30,452 nt of DNA from assembly GCA_035632095.1 (NCBI GenBank), contig DASQHM010000013.1:1-30452 (forward strand). Direction: 5' to 3'. The stretch comes from DASQHM01 sp035632095. Its GTDB lineage: Bacteria; Pseudomonadota; Alphaproteobacteria; Ferrovibrionales; Ferrovibrionaceae. Positions 14,948 to 23,654 of the stretch are shown here, in pieces (positions within the stretch are counted from its first letter, which is position 1; each line of letters begins with the position of its first letter). The position numbers and the translations under genes are program-made. A model generated the notes under the pieces. The model was not told where the DNA came from. It worked only from the letters and a program-made list of their open reading frames with translations, and did no database searches.

Positions 14948-16417
14948 ATGGCCGATATGCGAATCCTTAGCGCATTTGCCTTAGCCGCGGCCATTGGCCT
15001 TGCGCCGTTAACGCAAGCGCAGGAATCGCGGCCGCAATCGACGCGCATGCCGCAAATCGGCGACCCGCCCGAGGCGCATGACATGCGCCTGGTCGGTTGG
15101 AACGATTTGCAAGGGCGCAGCGCCTATCAGCCGACGATCCATCGTCAGGGCGAGCGCTGGATCGCTTATATCGGACACCACGGCGGCACCGACGCGGTGC
15201 CGAACCCGCGCAATCCGCTGACCGGCCGCGACGAGCCGAGCGGAACGTCGCTCGTCGATGTGACGGACCCGACTCATCCGCGCTACCTCGCGCATATTCC
15301 GGGCGAGCCCGGCACCTACGAGGCGGGCGGCGCACAAATGGTTCGCGTCTGCGACGGCGCGACATTACCCAGTGGCGACAAGTCCGCCGTCTATATGCTG
15401 CGCACCTTCGGCAATTCGGCCCATGAGATCTGGAATGCCGCCGACCCTGAGCATCCGAAGCTGGTGACGCGCCTGGGAGGCCTTGCGGGCACCCATAAGA
15501 ACTGGTGGGAATGCAATACCGGCATCGCCTACCTGGTATCGGGCGTCCCCGGCTGGCGCGTGCACCGCATGACCCAGGTTTATGATCTCTCGGATCCGGC
15601 GCATCCGCGTCACATCAGGGACTTCGGCTTGCCGAATCATGCGCCGGGCGCGTCTGGTCCGGTCGAGACGGAACTGCATGGCGCGATCTCGCTCGGGCCG
15701 GCGGGCAATCGAATTTACTTCGGCTACGGCACCGCCAAGGGCGGTATCGTCGAGATCGTCGACCGCCAGAAGCTCGTGCAGGGCCCGAAGGAGCCGACGG
15801 AAGGCAACCTGCGTCTTCCGCAAGTCGGACTGCTGTATCTCTCGCCGCTCAACGGCGCGCATACGGCGTTTCCCATGCCGAAGATGCCGATCGCCGAATT
15901 CGCCCGGAACTCGGCGGGACAAACGCGCGATATCGTGATGATCGTCGATGAGTCGCTCGCCAACGAATGCCGCGAACCGCGCCAAATGGTTTGGTTCGCG
16001 GATGTCACGGCCGAGGATCATCCCATGGTGATTTCGAACTGGACCGTTCCCGAAGCGAGCGGAAACTTCTGCGAGCGCGGCGGACGCTTCGGCTCGCATT
16101 CCTCGAACGAGAGCTTTGCGCCGGTATTCTACGAGAAACTGGTCTTCATCAGCTTCTTCAATGCCGGCGTGCGTGCCCTCGACGTGCGCGACCCCTATCA
16201 CCCGCGCGAAGCCGGCTACTTCATTCCCGCCGTCACGCAAATCACCGACAAGCGCTGCGTCGACGTCGACGGACGGCAGCGTTGCAAGGTGGCGATCCAG
16301 ACGAACAACGTCGAGGTCGACGAACGGGGCTACATCTACATTGTCGATCGTGCCAATACCGGCCTGCACATCCTCGAGCTGACCGGCGAAGCGCGAAAGA
16401 TCGCCGGATTGCCGTAA
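14948..16417 (+). CDS. secreted LVIVD-repeat (beta-propeller) protein
   Basis: A 489-residue protein with a clear signal peptide: MADMRILSAFALAAAIGLAP followed by LTQAQ, with cleavage expected near residues 24-26. The mature part has repeated segments of the LVIVD type: TSLVDVTDPTHPRYLAHIPG near residue 100, VYDLSDPAHPRHIRDFG, VRALDVRDPYHPREAGYF, and a final YIYIVDRANTGLHILELTG. Such repeats build a beta-propeller, here predicted to be periplasmic or outer-surface. Several Cys residues (for example in WWECNTG and KRCVDVDGRQRCKV) could form disulfides. The function is unknown; related proteins are often annotated only as LVIVD repeat-containing. The start is set by GGGAGGA six bases before ATG at 14948. 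It ends eight bases before the stop of the convergent patatin-like gene. Confidence 0.88.
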   Translation: MADMRILSAFALAAAIGLAPLTQAQESRPQSTRMPQIGDPPEAHDMRLVGWNDLQGRSAYQPTIHRQGERWIAYIGHHGGTDAVPNPRNPLTGRDEPSGTSLVDVTDPTHPRYLAHIPGEPGTYEAGGAQMVRVCDGATLPSGDKSAVYMLRTFGNSAHEIWNAADPEHPKLVTRLGGLAGTHKNWWECNTGIAYLVSGVPGWRVHRMTQVYDLSDPAHPRHIRDFGLPNHAPGASGPVETELHGAISLGPAGNRIYFGYGTAKGGIVEIVDRQKLVQGPKEPTEGNLRLPQVGLLYLSPLNGAHTAFPMPKMPIAEFARNSAGQTRDIVMIVDESLANECREPRQMVWFADVTAEDHPMVISNWTVPEASGNFCERGGRFGSHSSNESFAPVFYEKLVFISFFNAGVRALDVRDPYHPREAGYFIPAVTQITDKRCVDVDGRQRCKVAIQTNNVEVDERGYIYIVDRANTGLHILELTGEARKIAGLP

Positions 16418-16419
16418 AG

Positions 16420-16433
16420 CGGCGGCTACGCCG
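16420..16433. terminator. small GC hairpin between convergent stops, candidate terminator
   Basis: CGGCG (16420-16424), loop GCTA and CGCCG (16429-16433) form a perfect five-pair stem that spans the eight-base gap between the LVIVD and patatin stops. No T tract follows, so the call is weak. Confidence 0.22.
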
Positions 16434-18903
16434 GCTCGGACGCGGCTCGGCGGAGCGCCACCATCAAGCCCCCGATATTGGGCAAGTGCGGCTCTTCCGC
16501 ATCGAGAACGATGCGGAAGGCGCGCCGCTTCAGCGCCGCCACGTCGACGCCGCAGGCGGCAAGGTCGATGCCGCAGGAATCGCAAACGATGTCGATCAGG
16601 CGATCGACGGCATGGAGGCGGCCCAGCAGGTAGTCGTTTTCCCGGTAGGCGCGCGAGAAGAAGGCGCCGAAATGCGCCAGGTTGGTTCCTTTGAGGGCAC
16701 TGTTGCCGTTGCCGTTGGCAAATGTATGGGAGTCTTCGGGGCTGATGCGGTCGATGCGGATTTCGTCGAATTCGCCCACGTCGCGCCAGTTGGTGACCGA
16801 AAACGTCATCAGGTCCCAGAAGGGAAACCCGAGATAGTTGATCACCACTTCCCGCCGGATGTCGGCGCGCCAATCGTCGGGCTTCATGGACGCGAGGAGC
16901 TGGTCGATGTCGTGCGTCGCGGCGTCGAGATTGATTTCCGCCGCCATGCGCCGGATCAGCCGATCGATCGCGGCGCCATGGGTCTCGACGAAGCTCACGG
17001 CATAGGCGCCGATATGCTTCGCCTGCTCGGCCGTGACCGGGTCTGCAAACAGCGAGCGGGCAAGGGTGCGCGTTTCGGCGCTGAAGGCCCTGGGGCGTTC
17101 CCGTTGACGGAGCGAATCCAGGCAGTCGTAGAACGAACGTTTCAGCCGATTGATCAGCGTCGCGATCTGAACGTCGGCCGCCGGCATTTCGAAGATCTGA
17201 TAAAGGCGATTTTGACCTTGGATCAGGAAGCTCAGGCGGCGCTTGCGAAAGCCCACGTCGAATTCGAGCAGGAAGCGCACCCATGCCGGCAGCGACTTTT
17301 CCGCCGCCGCAGCCTCGCGATAAAGCGCGTGTCCTTCCGAATCGCCGCGGAACGAAATGCCCCGCGCATGGCCCCAGGCGTCGACCACCTCGGAGATGGC
17401 GCGCGCGGACAGCGAACGCTCGGAGCCGCCGCACATCTGCAGGATCAACTGGCTGACGAACGAGCGGACCGCCGTCAGCTTGAGGCGCACATAGCCCTCG
17501 TAAGCGAACCCGGCATTCTCGGCCACGCGCGCGTTCACGGTCTCGCGCCACCTGCCGATCTGCTCCGCGTCCACCAGCTTATCGAGCGCGTCTCCGGTGG
17601 TGTTCTTGACCAATTGCGAGATTTGCGGCCGTGCCGAATCGACAATCGACTTCAGCTGCCGAACCCGCTCGTTGTAGCCGACCACCCAGCCGAGCTCCTC
17701 GGCGATCGGCTCGTTGCGCGGTATGTCCGAGAGCGCGCCTTTCAGCGTTACGAAGAAGCCCGGCGTCTGGCCGGTGGCGGGCGGAGGCGGCTGTCGCGGG
17801 TCCGGATCGATATAGACCAGGCGGCGATCCACTTCGCGGTAGGCCGGCCGCCCGCGGATCGACCGGATCGCCTCGGCGAACGGCTTGTTGTTCAAGACGC
17901 TGCCATCGATGAACGAGGTCGCCGTCGGATCGGCGCCGGCTTGCGCGTAGCGATCGAAATTGCGCCGCAGGAATTGCGCCCGCGCCGGCCACTGCAGGTT
18001 CCTCTGCACCAGTAGACGATCCACTTCGCCGATTTGCGCCGGCGGAAAGGCGCCCGGGAACGACGAGGTCGCCCGCGCGGCGAACGCCAGCGCCGGGCCG
18101 TTTTCCAGTTCGAAGTCGGATTCGACCTCGCCGCTCGGCCAGCGGCGATAGTGAAACTGCAGAATGTGGCGATGCTCGCGTTCGCGGATGACCGGCGGAT
18201 CGTGAATCTGGATGAGCTGCTGGTAGCCGAAATAGTCGGTGACGGTGACGAAAAGATCGAGCCGTTGCCCGGTCGGCAAGAGCGATGCGGCGCTCGAGCG
18301 CGGCTTGCCCATGCTGTAAACGCCGTCGAGCATAAGCTCGCTCATGCGCATGCCGTCGAACGGCGGGCGGAACCAGCGCGAGCGGACGAACAACGACAGT
18401 TTCCGCCGCACTTCGGCGTCTTGGGTCGCTTCCAGGATTCGCGTTCGCCCAACGCCCCAGATCACCGGTTTGAGAAACCATTTGCTCCAGGCATTGGCCT
18501 TGCGTTCCGGCGCGAGCAATTCCGTGACGTCCGCTTCCTGCAGCCAGAGGTCGCGAAGCTTGCCCATGGGCAGATCGTGGGCGATGGCGCGCGCCAGCAT
18601 CACGCCATTGATGCCGCCGGCCGAAGCGCCGGCCACGATGTCGACGATCGCGCGCAACTCGATCTTGCGGCCGATCTCGCGCAGCAATTCGAAATAGACC
18701 GGTTCGGTATCATATTCGGCGTCGTTCGCATCGTGCGAATCGAAGTAGGCGGCTTTGGTCCGCGCCGTGCGGTCGGTGATGGCGTGCAGCGCATTCGACG
18801 CGCGGACGAGCTTCAGAATCTCCTTGCTGATGCCGTGGATGTACACTGCCAGCGATACGCCGCCGAAAAAGACGAGCGCCAGCCGAAGCTCCTTCTCGCG
18901 CAT
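16426..18903 (-). CDS. patatin-like phospholipase-domain protein with DUF3376 region
   Basis: An 825-residue protein whose first 350 residues are a patatin lipid acyl hydrolase: oxyanion loop FFGGVSLAVYIHG (12-24), nucleophile elbow GASAGG with S94, and catalytic D333 in FIDGSVLNNKPF, so the Ser-Asp dyad is intact. The remaining 450 or so residues, largely helical, fit the DUF3376/patatin-related family (TIGR03607-like), which is known for this length. No signal peptide or membrane helix is evident, so it probably acts in the cytoplasm or at the membrane face on phospholipids or acyl esters. The ATG at 18903 has GGAGGGG about 12 bases upstream. It converges on the LVIVD gene and is divergent from the RND operon. 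Its cellular role is unknown. Confidence 0.93.
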   Translation of the reverse strand: MREKELRLALVFFGGVSLAVYIHGISKEILKLVRASNALHAITDRTARTKAAYFDSHDANDAEYDTEPVYFELLREIGRKIELRAIVDIVAGASAGGINGVMLARAIAHDLPMGKLRDLWLQEADVTELLAPERKANAWSKWFLKPVIWGVGRTRILEATQDAEVRRKLSLFVRSRWFRPPFDGMRMSELMLDGVYSMGKPRSSAASLLPTGQRLDLFVTVTDYFGYQQLIQIHDPPVIREREHRHILQFHYRRWPSGEVESDFELENGPALAFAARATSSFPGAFPPAQIGEVDRLLVQRNLQWPARAQFLRRNFDRYAQAGADPTATSFIDGSVLNNKPFAEAIRSIRGRPAYREVDRRLVYIDPDPRQPPPPATGQTPGFFVTLKGALSDIPRNEPIAEELGWVVGYNERVRQLKSIVDSARPQISQLVKNTTGDALDKLVDAEQIGRWRETVNARVAENAGFAYEGYVRLKLTAVRSFVSQLILQMCGGSERSLSARAISEVVDAWGHARGISFRGDSEGHALYREAAAAEKSLPAWVRFLLEFDVGFRKRRLSFLIQGQNRLYQIFEMPAADVQIATLINRLKRSFYDCLDSLRQRERPRAFSAETRTLARSLFADPVTAEQAKHIGAYAVSFVETHGAAIDRLIRRMAAEINLDAATHDIDQLLASMKPDDWRADIRREVVINYLGFPFWDLMTFSVTNWRDVGEFDEIRIDRISPEDSHTFANGNGNSALKGTNLAHFGAFFSRAYRENDYLLGRLHAVDRLIDIVCDSCGIDLAACGVDVAALKRRAFRIVLDAEEPHLPNIGGLMVALRRAASEPA

Positions 18904-19215
18904 GCCGAATCGGCCCCTCCAAGACCGCAGCCTCGGGGAGCCTATACCGGCGCAAGGCTCGCGTCTGCCCGCCGCGATGGCTTAGGCGTCCGGCGAACGC
19001 CACCAGCGCCGACAGGCTGGGGAAGGGCAAATCGACCGGCTCCACGCAGGAAAATACGCACCCGCCCGTGTACCATTGGTTGAAATCGGCTCAATTGGTG
19101 ACACGCTTTGCCTCCAAGGTGCGATCCGAGGGGTAGGCGTGGTTGCCTGTTGTTGTGTGGTATGACTGACTTTCTTGGCTTTATCTTCCGTGACCGGTGA
19201 CGGCAGTGACGCCGC
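18904..19215. other. 312-base divergent intergenic region (patatin / RND operon)
   Basis: I see no gene here. It must hold the promoters for the patatin-like gene and the efflux operon. Notable words: two direct copies of ATTGGT at 19075-19080 and 19094-19099 (19 bases start to start), between which TTGA and TCAA form a small inverted pair; and three GTGAC copies at 19190, 19197 and 19206 just before the adaptor start. I cannot place a convincing -35/-10 pair, and there is no linked regulator gene. Confidence 0.4.
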
Positions 19216-20535
19216 ATGAATGACTTGAACCATCGTGGGCGGGACCGCGACACCCGCACGTCCTGGCAGGAGCCGCCGGCGCGCTCGCCGCTTTGGCGGC
19301 GCATCGCCTGGGGCTTGGCTGCCGTGCTGGTCGCCGGCGGCATCGCCTGGTGGATTCACAGTCGCCCGCAGCAACAACCCGCGGCGGGACGGATCAACGC
19401 CGGGAGCGCCATGCCGGTCGTCGCCGCGACGGCCGAAAAAGGCGACATCGCCGTTATCGTCGGAGCGCTCGGCACCGTCACGCCCATGGCCGTGGTGACG
19501 GTGCGCACGCAAATCAGCGGCCAGCTTATCAAGGTCGATTTCAAAGAGGGGCAAACCGTCGCCAAGGGCGATGAACTGGCCGAGATCGACTCGCGTCCGT
19601 ACGAGCATGCTCTTGCCCAGGCGCAAGGCCAGCTGCTGAAGGATCAGGCGCTGCTGAAGAACGCCGAGCTCGATTGGACTCGCTACCGGACCCTTGCGGC
19701 GCAAGACTCGATCGCCAAGCAGCAGGTCGATACCCAAGAGTATCTCGTGCGCCAATACCAGGGCGCCGTCGCGACCGACCAGGCGCTGGTCGACAATGCG
19801 AAACTCAACATCGCCTACTGTCATATCGTGGCGCCGGTCAGCGGCCGCGTCGGGTTGCGCCAGGTCGATCCCGGCAACTACGTGCAGGCGAACGATGCGA
19901 ACGGCATCGTGGTCATCGCGCAGGTACAGCCGATTTCCGTGATCTTTACCATCGCGGAAGACGAAGTGCCTGCCGTGATGAAGCGGCTGAACGCGAACGC
20001 CTCGCTTCCCGTCACCGCCTTCAACCGCGCGGGCACGACCCAACTCGCCGTCGGCAAGCTGGAAACGCTGGACAATCAGATCGACACCACCACGGGTACG
20101 GTCAAGCTGCGCGCCACATTCGACAACAAAGACCAGGTCTTGTTTCCCAACCAATTCGTCAACGTGCAGCTTCAGGTCGATGTGCTGCATGACGCGACCG
20201 TCGTTCCGACGGCAGCCATTCAGCGCGGCGCGCCGGGCACGTTCGTCTATCTGGTGAATGCCGACGACACCGTCGCGGTTCGCACGGTCAAGCTCGGACC
20301 AACGGAGAGCGAACGCGTGGCGATCCGAAGTGGCTTGACGCCGGGCGACCGGGTCGTGGTGGACGGCGCCGACAAGCTAAAGGACGGCGCGAAGATCACG
20401 TCGCGCGCCGCGGCGTCGCCGGGCGGCGACACCGGCTCCGATGCGGTGCCGTCCAGCCGTGCCAAGCGCAACAGCGGCGCACCGGGAACTGCCGCGCCGG
20501 CGCAACCGGGGCAACCGGCCCAGCCGGCGCAATAG
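19216..20535 (+). CDS. mdtA: RND efflux periplasmic adaptor, MdtA type
   Basis: A 439-residue membrane-fusion protein of the HlyD/MdtA family that links the inner-membrane RND pump to the outer-membrane channel. A single N-terminal anchor (about residues 29-47, IAWGLAAVLVAGGIAWWI) is followed by the first lipoyl half (GTVTPMAVVTVRTQISGQL), an alpha-hairpin (HALAQAQGQLLKDQALLKNA), the second lipoyl half (IVAPVSGRVGLRQVDPGNYV), a beta-barrel (QPISVIFTIAEDEV) and the membrane-proximal domain with GLTPGDRVVVDGADKLKDG. The C-terminal tail from about 395 is Pro/Ala/Gln-rich and disordered, ending in AQPGQPAQPAQ. The ribosome site at 19216 is poor. First gene of a four-gene operon; the next ribosome site overlaps its stop codon. 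Confidence 0.94.
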   Translation: MNDLNHRGRDRDTRTSWQEPPARSPLWRRIAWGLAAVLVAGGIAWWIHSRPQQQPAAGRINAGSAMPVVAATAEKGDIAVIVGALGTVTPMAVVTVRTQISGQLIKVDFKEGQTVAKGDELAEIDSRPYEHALAQAQGQLLKDQALLKNAELDWTRYRTLAAQDSIAKQQVDTQEYLVRQYQGAVATDQALVDNAKLNIAYCHIVAPVSGRVGLRQVDPGNYVQANDANGIVVIAQVQPISVIFTIAEDEVPAVMKRLNANASLPVTAFNRAGTTQLAVGKLETLDNQIDTTTGTVKLRATFDNKDQVLFPNQFVNVQLQVDVLHDATVVPTAAIQRGAPGTFVYLVNADDTVAVRTVKLGPTESERVAIRSGLTPGDRVVVDGADKLKDGAKITSRAAASPGGDTGSDAVPSSRAKRNSGAPGTAAPAQPGQPAQPAQ

Positions 20536-20546
20536 GAGATGGCGGC

Positions 20547-23500
20547 ATGAACCCTTGCCGCCCGTTCATCGAGCGGCCGGTCGCGACATCGCTCCTCATG
20601 GTTGCGATCATGATGGTGGGCTTGGTCGCCTTCCGCTTTCTGCCGATCGCGGCATTGCCGCAGGTGGATTATCCGACCATCCAAGTACAGACCTTCTATC
20701 CGGGCGCCAGCCCCGATGTGATGACGTCGTCGGTGACCGCGCCGTTGGAACGGCAATTCGGCGAAATGCCGAGCCTCATTCAGATGGCGTCGAGCTCCTC
20801 CGGCGGCGCCTCGGTGATCACGCTGCAATTCGGCTTGAATTTGAGCCTGGATATCGCCGAGCAGGAGGTCCAGGCCGCCATCAACGCCGCCGGCAATCTG
20901 TTGCCTGCCGATCTGCCCGCGCCGCCCATCTATGCCAAGGTCAATCCCGCCGACGCGCCGATCCTGACGCTGGCTTTGACCTCCAAGACCCTGCCGTTGC
21001 CGCAGATCGAGGATCTGGCGGAGACGCGGCTGGCGCAGAAGATCTCGCAACTTCCGGGCGTCGGCCTGGTAAGCATCAACGGCGGCCAGCGCCCAGCCGT
21101 GCGCATTCAGGCAGACCCGCGCAAGCTCGCGGCCTACGGTCTGAACATCGACGACCTGCGGACCACAATCAGCACGGCCAACGTCAATACGCCCAAAGGC
21201 AATTTCGACGGCCCGAGCCGCGCCTACACCATCAACGCCAACGATCAGCTCACCGATCCCAAGGATTATCAGAACCTCGTCATAGCCTATCGCGCCGGTG
21301 CGCCGGTGCGGCTGTCGGACGTGGCGAGCGTCGTCGGCGGCGCGGAGAACGACCGGTTGGTTGCGTGGATGAACCTGGAACCCGCCGTCGTGATGAACGT
21401 ACAGCGCCAGCCGGGCGCGAACGTGATCCAGGTGGTGGATTCCATCAAGGCATTATTGCCGCAACTCCAGGCCGCCCTTCCGCCGACCGTCGACGTCAAG
21501 GTCCTGTCGGACCGCACAGTCACGATCCGCGCATCGGTCGCCGACGTCGAATTCGAACTGACCCTCGCGGTCATTCTGGTCGTTGCGGTGATCTTCCTGT
21601 TTCTCCGGAGCGCGCGGGCGACGCTGATCCCGAGCCTCTCCGTGCCGCTGTCGCTGGTCGGCACCTTCGCCGCCATGTACCTGCTGGGGTTCAGCCTCAA
21701 CAATCTGTCCTTGATGGCGCTGACGATCGCCTCGGGTTTCGTGGTCGACGACGCCATCGTGATGATCGAGAACATCTCGCGCTATATCGAAGAAGGCGAT
21801 TCACCGCTGGTCGCGGCTCTGAAAGGGTCCGGGCAGGTCGGTTTCACCATCATTTCGCTCACCGTTTCGCTGATTGCCGTGCTGATTCCGCTGCTCTTCA
21901 TGGGCGACGTCGTGGGGCGGTTGTTTCGCGAATTCGCCGTGACACTGGCCGTGACCATCCTGATTTCCGCAGTCGTGTCGCTGACCCTCGTGCCCATGGC
22001 CTGCGCCAAGCTGCTGCGCCGCAGGTCGGAGACGCGCGAGAGCGGCCTGCAGCGCTGGAGCCGGGAATCCTTCGATGGCCTGATCCGCGTCTACGCTCGC
22101 GCGCTCGACTGGGTATTGGACCGGCAGGCGGCGACGCTGATCGTTGCGGCCGTCACCGTGGCGCTGACGGTCGTTCTCTATGTCTACATTCCGAAGGGCT
22201 TTTTTCCGGTCCAGGATACCGGTCTGATCCAGGGCATCTCGGAAGCGGACCAATCGGTCTCCTATGCCGCCATGTCTGAACGCCAGCAAGCGCTTGCGGC
22301 GGCGATCCTGAAGGATCCCGACGTCGAGAGCCTCTCGTCCTTCATCGGCGTGGACGGAACCAATACGACGCTGAACAGCGGCCGGCTGCTCATCAGCCTC
22401 AGGCCGCATGACCTGCGCAGCGCCGATGTTTCGCAGATCATCCAGCGCCTCAAGCAGGAAATCGCCGGCGTCGCCGGCATAACGCTGTTCATGCAGCCGG
22501 TGCAGGACCTTACCATCGACGCCACGGTCAGCCGGACGCAGTATCAGTTCGTCCTGGAAGACGCCAATCCGGACGAGCTGGCCGCATGGGCACCGCGGCT
22601 GGTGGAGCGCATGAGCCAGCGGCCGGAATTGGCCGATGTGGCGAGCGATCAAGAGAACCTGGGCCTCGCCGCCTATATCACGATCGACCGGGATACCGCG
22701 GCACGGTTCGGCATTTCGCCGGCGACCGTCGACAACGCGCTTTACGACGCATTCGGGCAACGGATCGTTTCCACGATCTACACGCAATCCAACCAGTATC
22801 GCGTGATTCTGGAGGTCGATCCGACATTCCGCGCGAACCTGGATTCGCTGAACGCCATTTACCTGCCGTCCAACACCGGCGGGCAGGTGCCGCTCACGGC
22901 GATCGCGCACATCACCCAGGAGTCTGCGCCGCTGAAGATCGATCACCTCGGTCAATTCCCGGCAACGACCGTTTCGTTCAATCTGGCGCCCGGCGTGTCG
23001 CTCGGCGAGGCGGTGGCGGCCATCAAGAGCGTGCAGCAGGACCTGGCCATGCCACTCAGCGTCATCAGCAACTTCCAGGGCGCGACCTCCGCGTTTCAAG
23101 CGGCGCTGCAAAACGAACTGCTGCTGATCCTGGCGGCGCTGGTGACGGTCTATATCGTGCTTGGCGTTCTGTACGAGAGCTTCGTGCACCCGGTGACCAT
23201 TCTCTCGACCTTGCCGTCGGCTGGGATCGGCGCGCTGCTGGCGCTCATCCTTGCGCGGAGTGAGCTCACCATCATCGCCATCATTGGCATCGTGCTGCTG
23301 ATCGGCATCGTCAAGAAAAACGCGATCATGATGATCGATTTCGCGCTGGACGCGGAGCGTCACGAAGGCAAGTCGCCGCGCGAGGCGATATTCCAGGCCT
23401 GCCAGCTCCGATTTCGCCCCATCCTGATGACCACGATGGCGGCCCTGCTCGGCGCCCTGCCGCTCATGGTCGGCACGGGCACCGGATCGGAACTCCGCCA

Positions 23501-23654
23501 TCCGCTCGGCTTGACCGTCGTAGGCGGGCTGATCGTCAGCCAGATGCTCACCTTGTTCACCACGCCGGTGATCTATCTCGCCTTCGAGCGGCTTGCGGTA
23601 TGGCTCGGCCTCAGGACAGGCGGCGCCGTCGGCGAACCGGACTTGCCGGCATGA
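20547..23654 (+). CDS. mdtB: RND efflux permease subunit, MdtB type
   Basis: A 1035-residue inner-membrane drug/proton antiporter subunit of the HAE1 RND family, normal length. It begins NPCRPFIERPVATSLLM, the usual first helix; the two large periplasmic domains follow helices 1 and 7. Proton-relay residues are intact: D401-D402 in FVVDDAIVMIEN of helix 4, and K924 in GIVKKNAIMMIDFALDAER of helix 10. AGGAG at 20534-20538, overlapping the adaptor stop TAG, lies eight bases before the ATG. Together with the next gene it would form an MdtBC-like heterotrimer (in E. coli two MdtB and one MdtC). Its stop overlaps the next start as ATGA. Assignment to MdtB rather than MdtC rests on gene order. Substrates cannot be predicted; bile salts and novobiocin are known for E. 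coli. Confidence 0.94.
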   Translation: MNPCRPFIERPVATSLLMVAIMMVGLVAFRFLPIAALPQVDYPTIQVQTFYPGASPDVMTSSVTAPLERQFGEMPSLIQMASSSSGGASVITLQFGLNLSLDIAEQEVQAAINAAGNLLPADLPAPPIYAKVNPADAPILTLALTSKTLPLPQIEDLAETRLAQKISQLPGVGLVSINGGQRPAVRIQADPRKLAAYGLNIDDLRTTISTANVNTPKGNFDGPSRAYTINANDQLTDPKDYQNLVIAYRAGAPVRLSDVASVVGGAENDRLVAWMNLEPAVVMNVQRQPGANVIQVVDSIKALLPQLQAALPPTVDVKVLSDRTVTIRASVADVEFELTLAVILVVAVIFLFLRSARATLIPSLSVPLSLVGTFAAMYLLGFSLNNLSLMALTIASGFVVDDAIVMIENISRYIEEGDSPLVAALKGSGQVGFTIISLTVSLIAVLIPLLFMGDVVGRLFREFAVTLAVTILISAVVSLTLVPMACAKLLRRRSETRESGLQRWSRESFDGLIRVYARALDWVLDRQAATLIVAAVTVALTVVLYVYIPKGFFPVQDTGLIQGISEADQSVSYAAMSERQQALAAAILKDPDVESLSSFIGVDGTNTTLNSGRLLISLRPHDLRSADVSQIIQRLKQEIAGVAGITLFMQPVQDLTIDATVSRTQYQFVLEDANPDELAAWAPRLVERMSQRPELADVASDQENLGLAAYITIDRDTAARFGISPATVDNALYDAFGQRIVSTIYTQSNQYRVILEVDPTFRANLDSLNAIYLPSNTGGQVPLTAIAHITQESAPLKIDHLGQFPATTVSFNLAPGVSLGEAVAAIKSVQQDLAMPLSVISNFQGATSAFQAALQNELLLILAALVTVYIVLGVLYESFVHPVTILSTLPSAGIGALLALILARSELTIIAIIGIVLLIGIVKKNAIMMIDFALDAERHEGKSPREAIFQACQLRFRPILMTTMAALLGALPLMVGTGTGSELRHPLGLTVVGGLIVSQMLTLFTTPVIYLAFERLAVWLGLRTGGAVGEPDLPA

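Noticed and set aside
15365..17551. Minus-strand open frame of over 700 codons spanning the LVIVD and patatin genes
   Set aside because: It crosses two well-supported genes in the wrong frame and shows no family signature.
19190..19210. Three GTGAC words just before the adaptor start as a possible operator
   Set aside because: Five-base words recur easily in GC-rich DNA and the spacing (7 and 9) is irregular; kept only as a remark on the region.
21801..23501. Minus-strand open frame of over 560 codons inside mdtB
   Set aside because: Antisense to RND domains; His/Arg/Asp/Gln-rich shadow typical of high-GC genes.
23600..23650. Upstream in-frame ATG that would extend MdtC by 17 residues
   Set aside because: The added residues are Arg-rich and read from the end of mdtB; the ATGA overlap at 23651 starts at the conserved first residues of the family.
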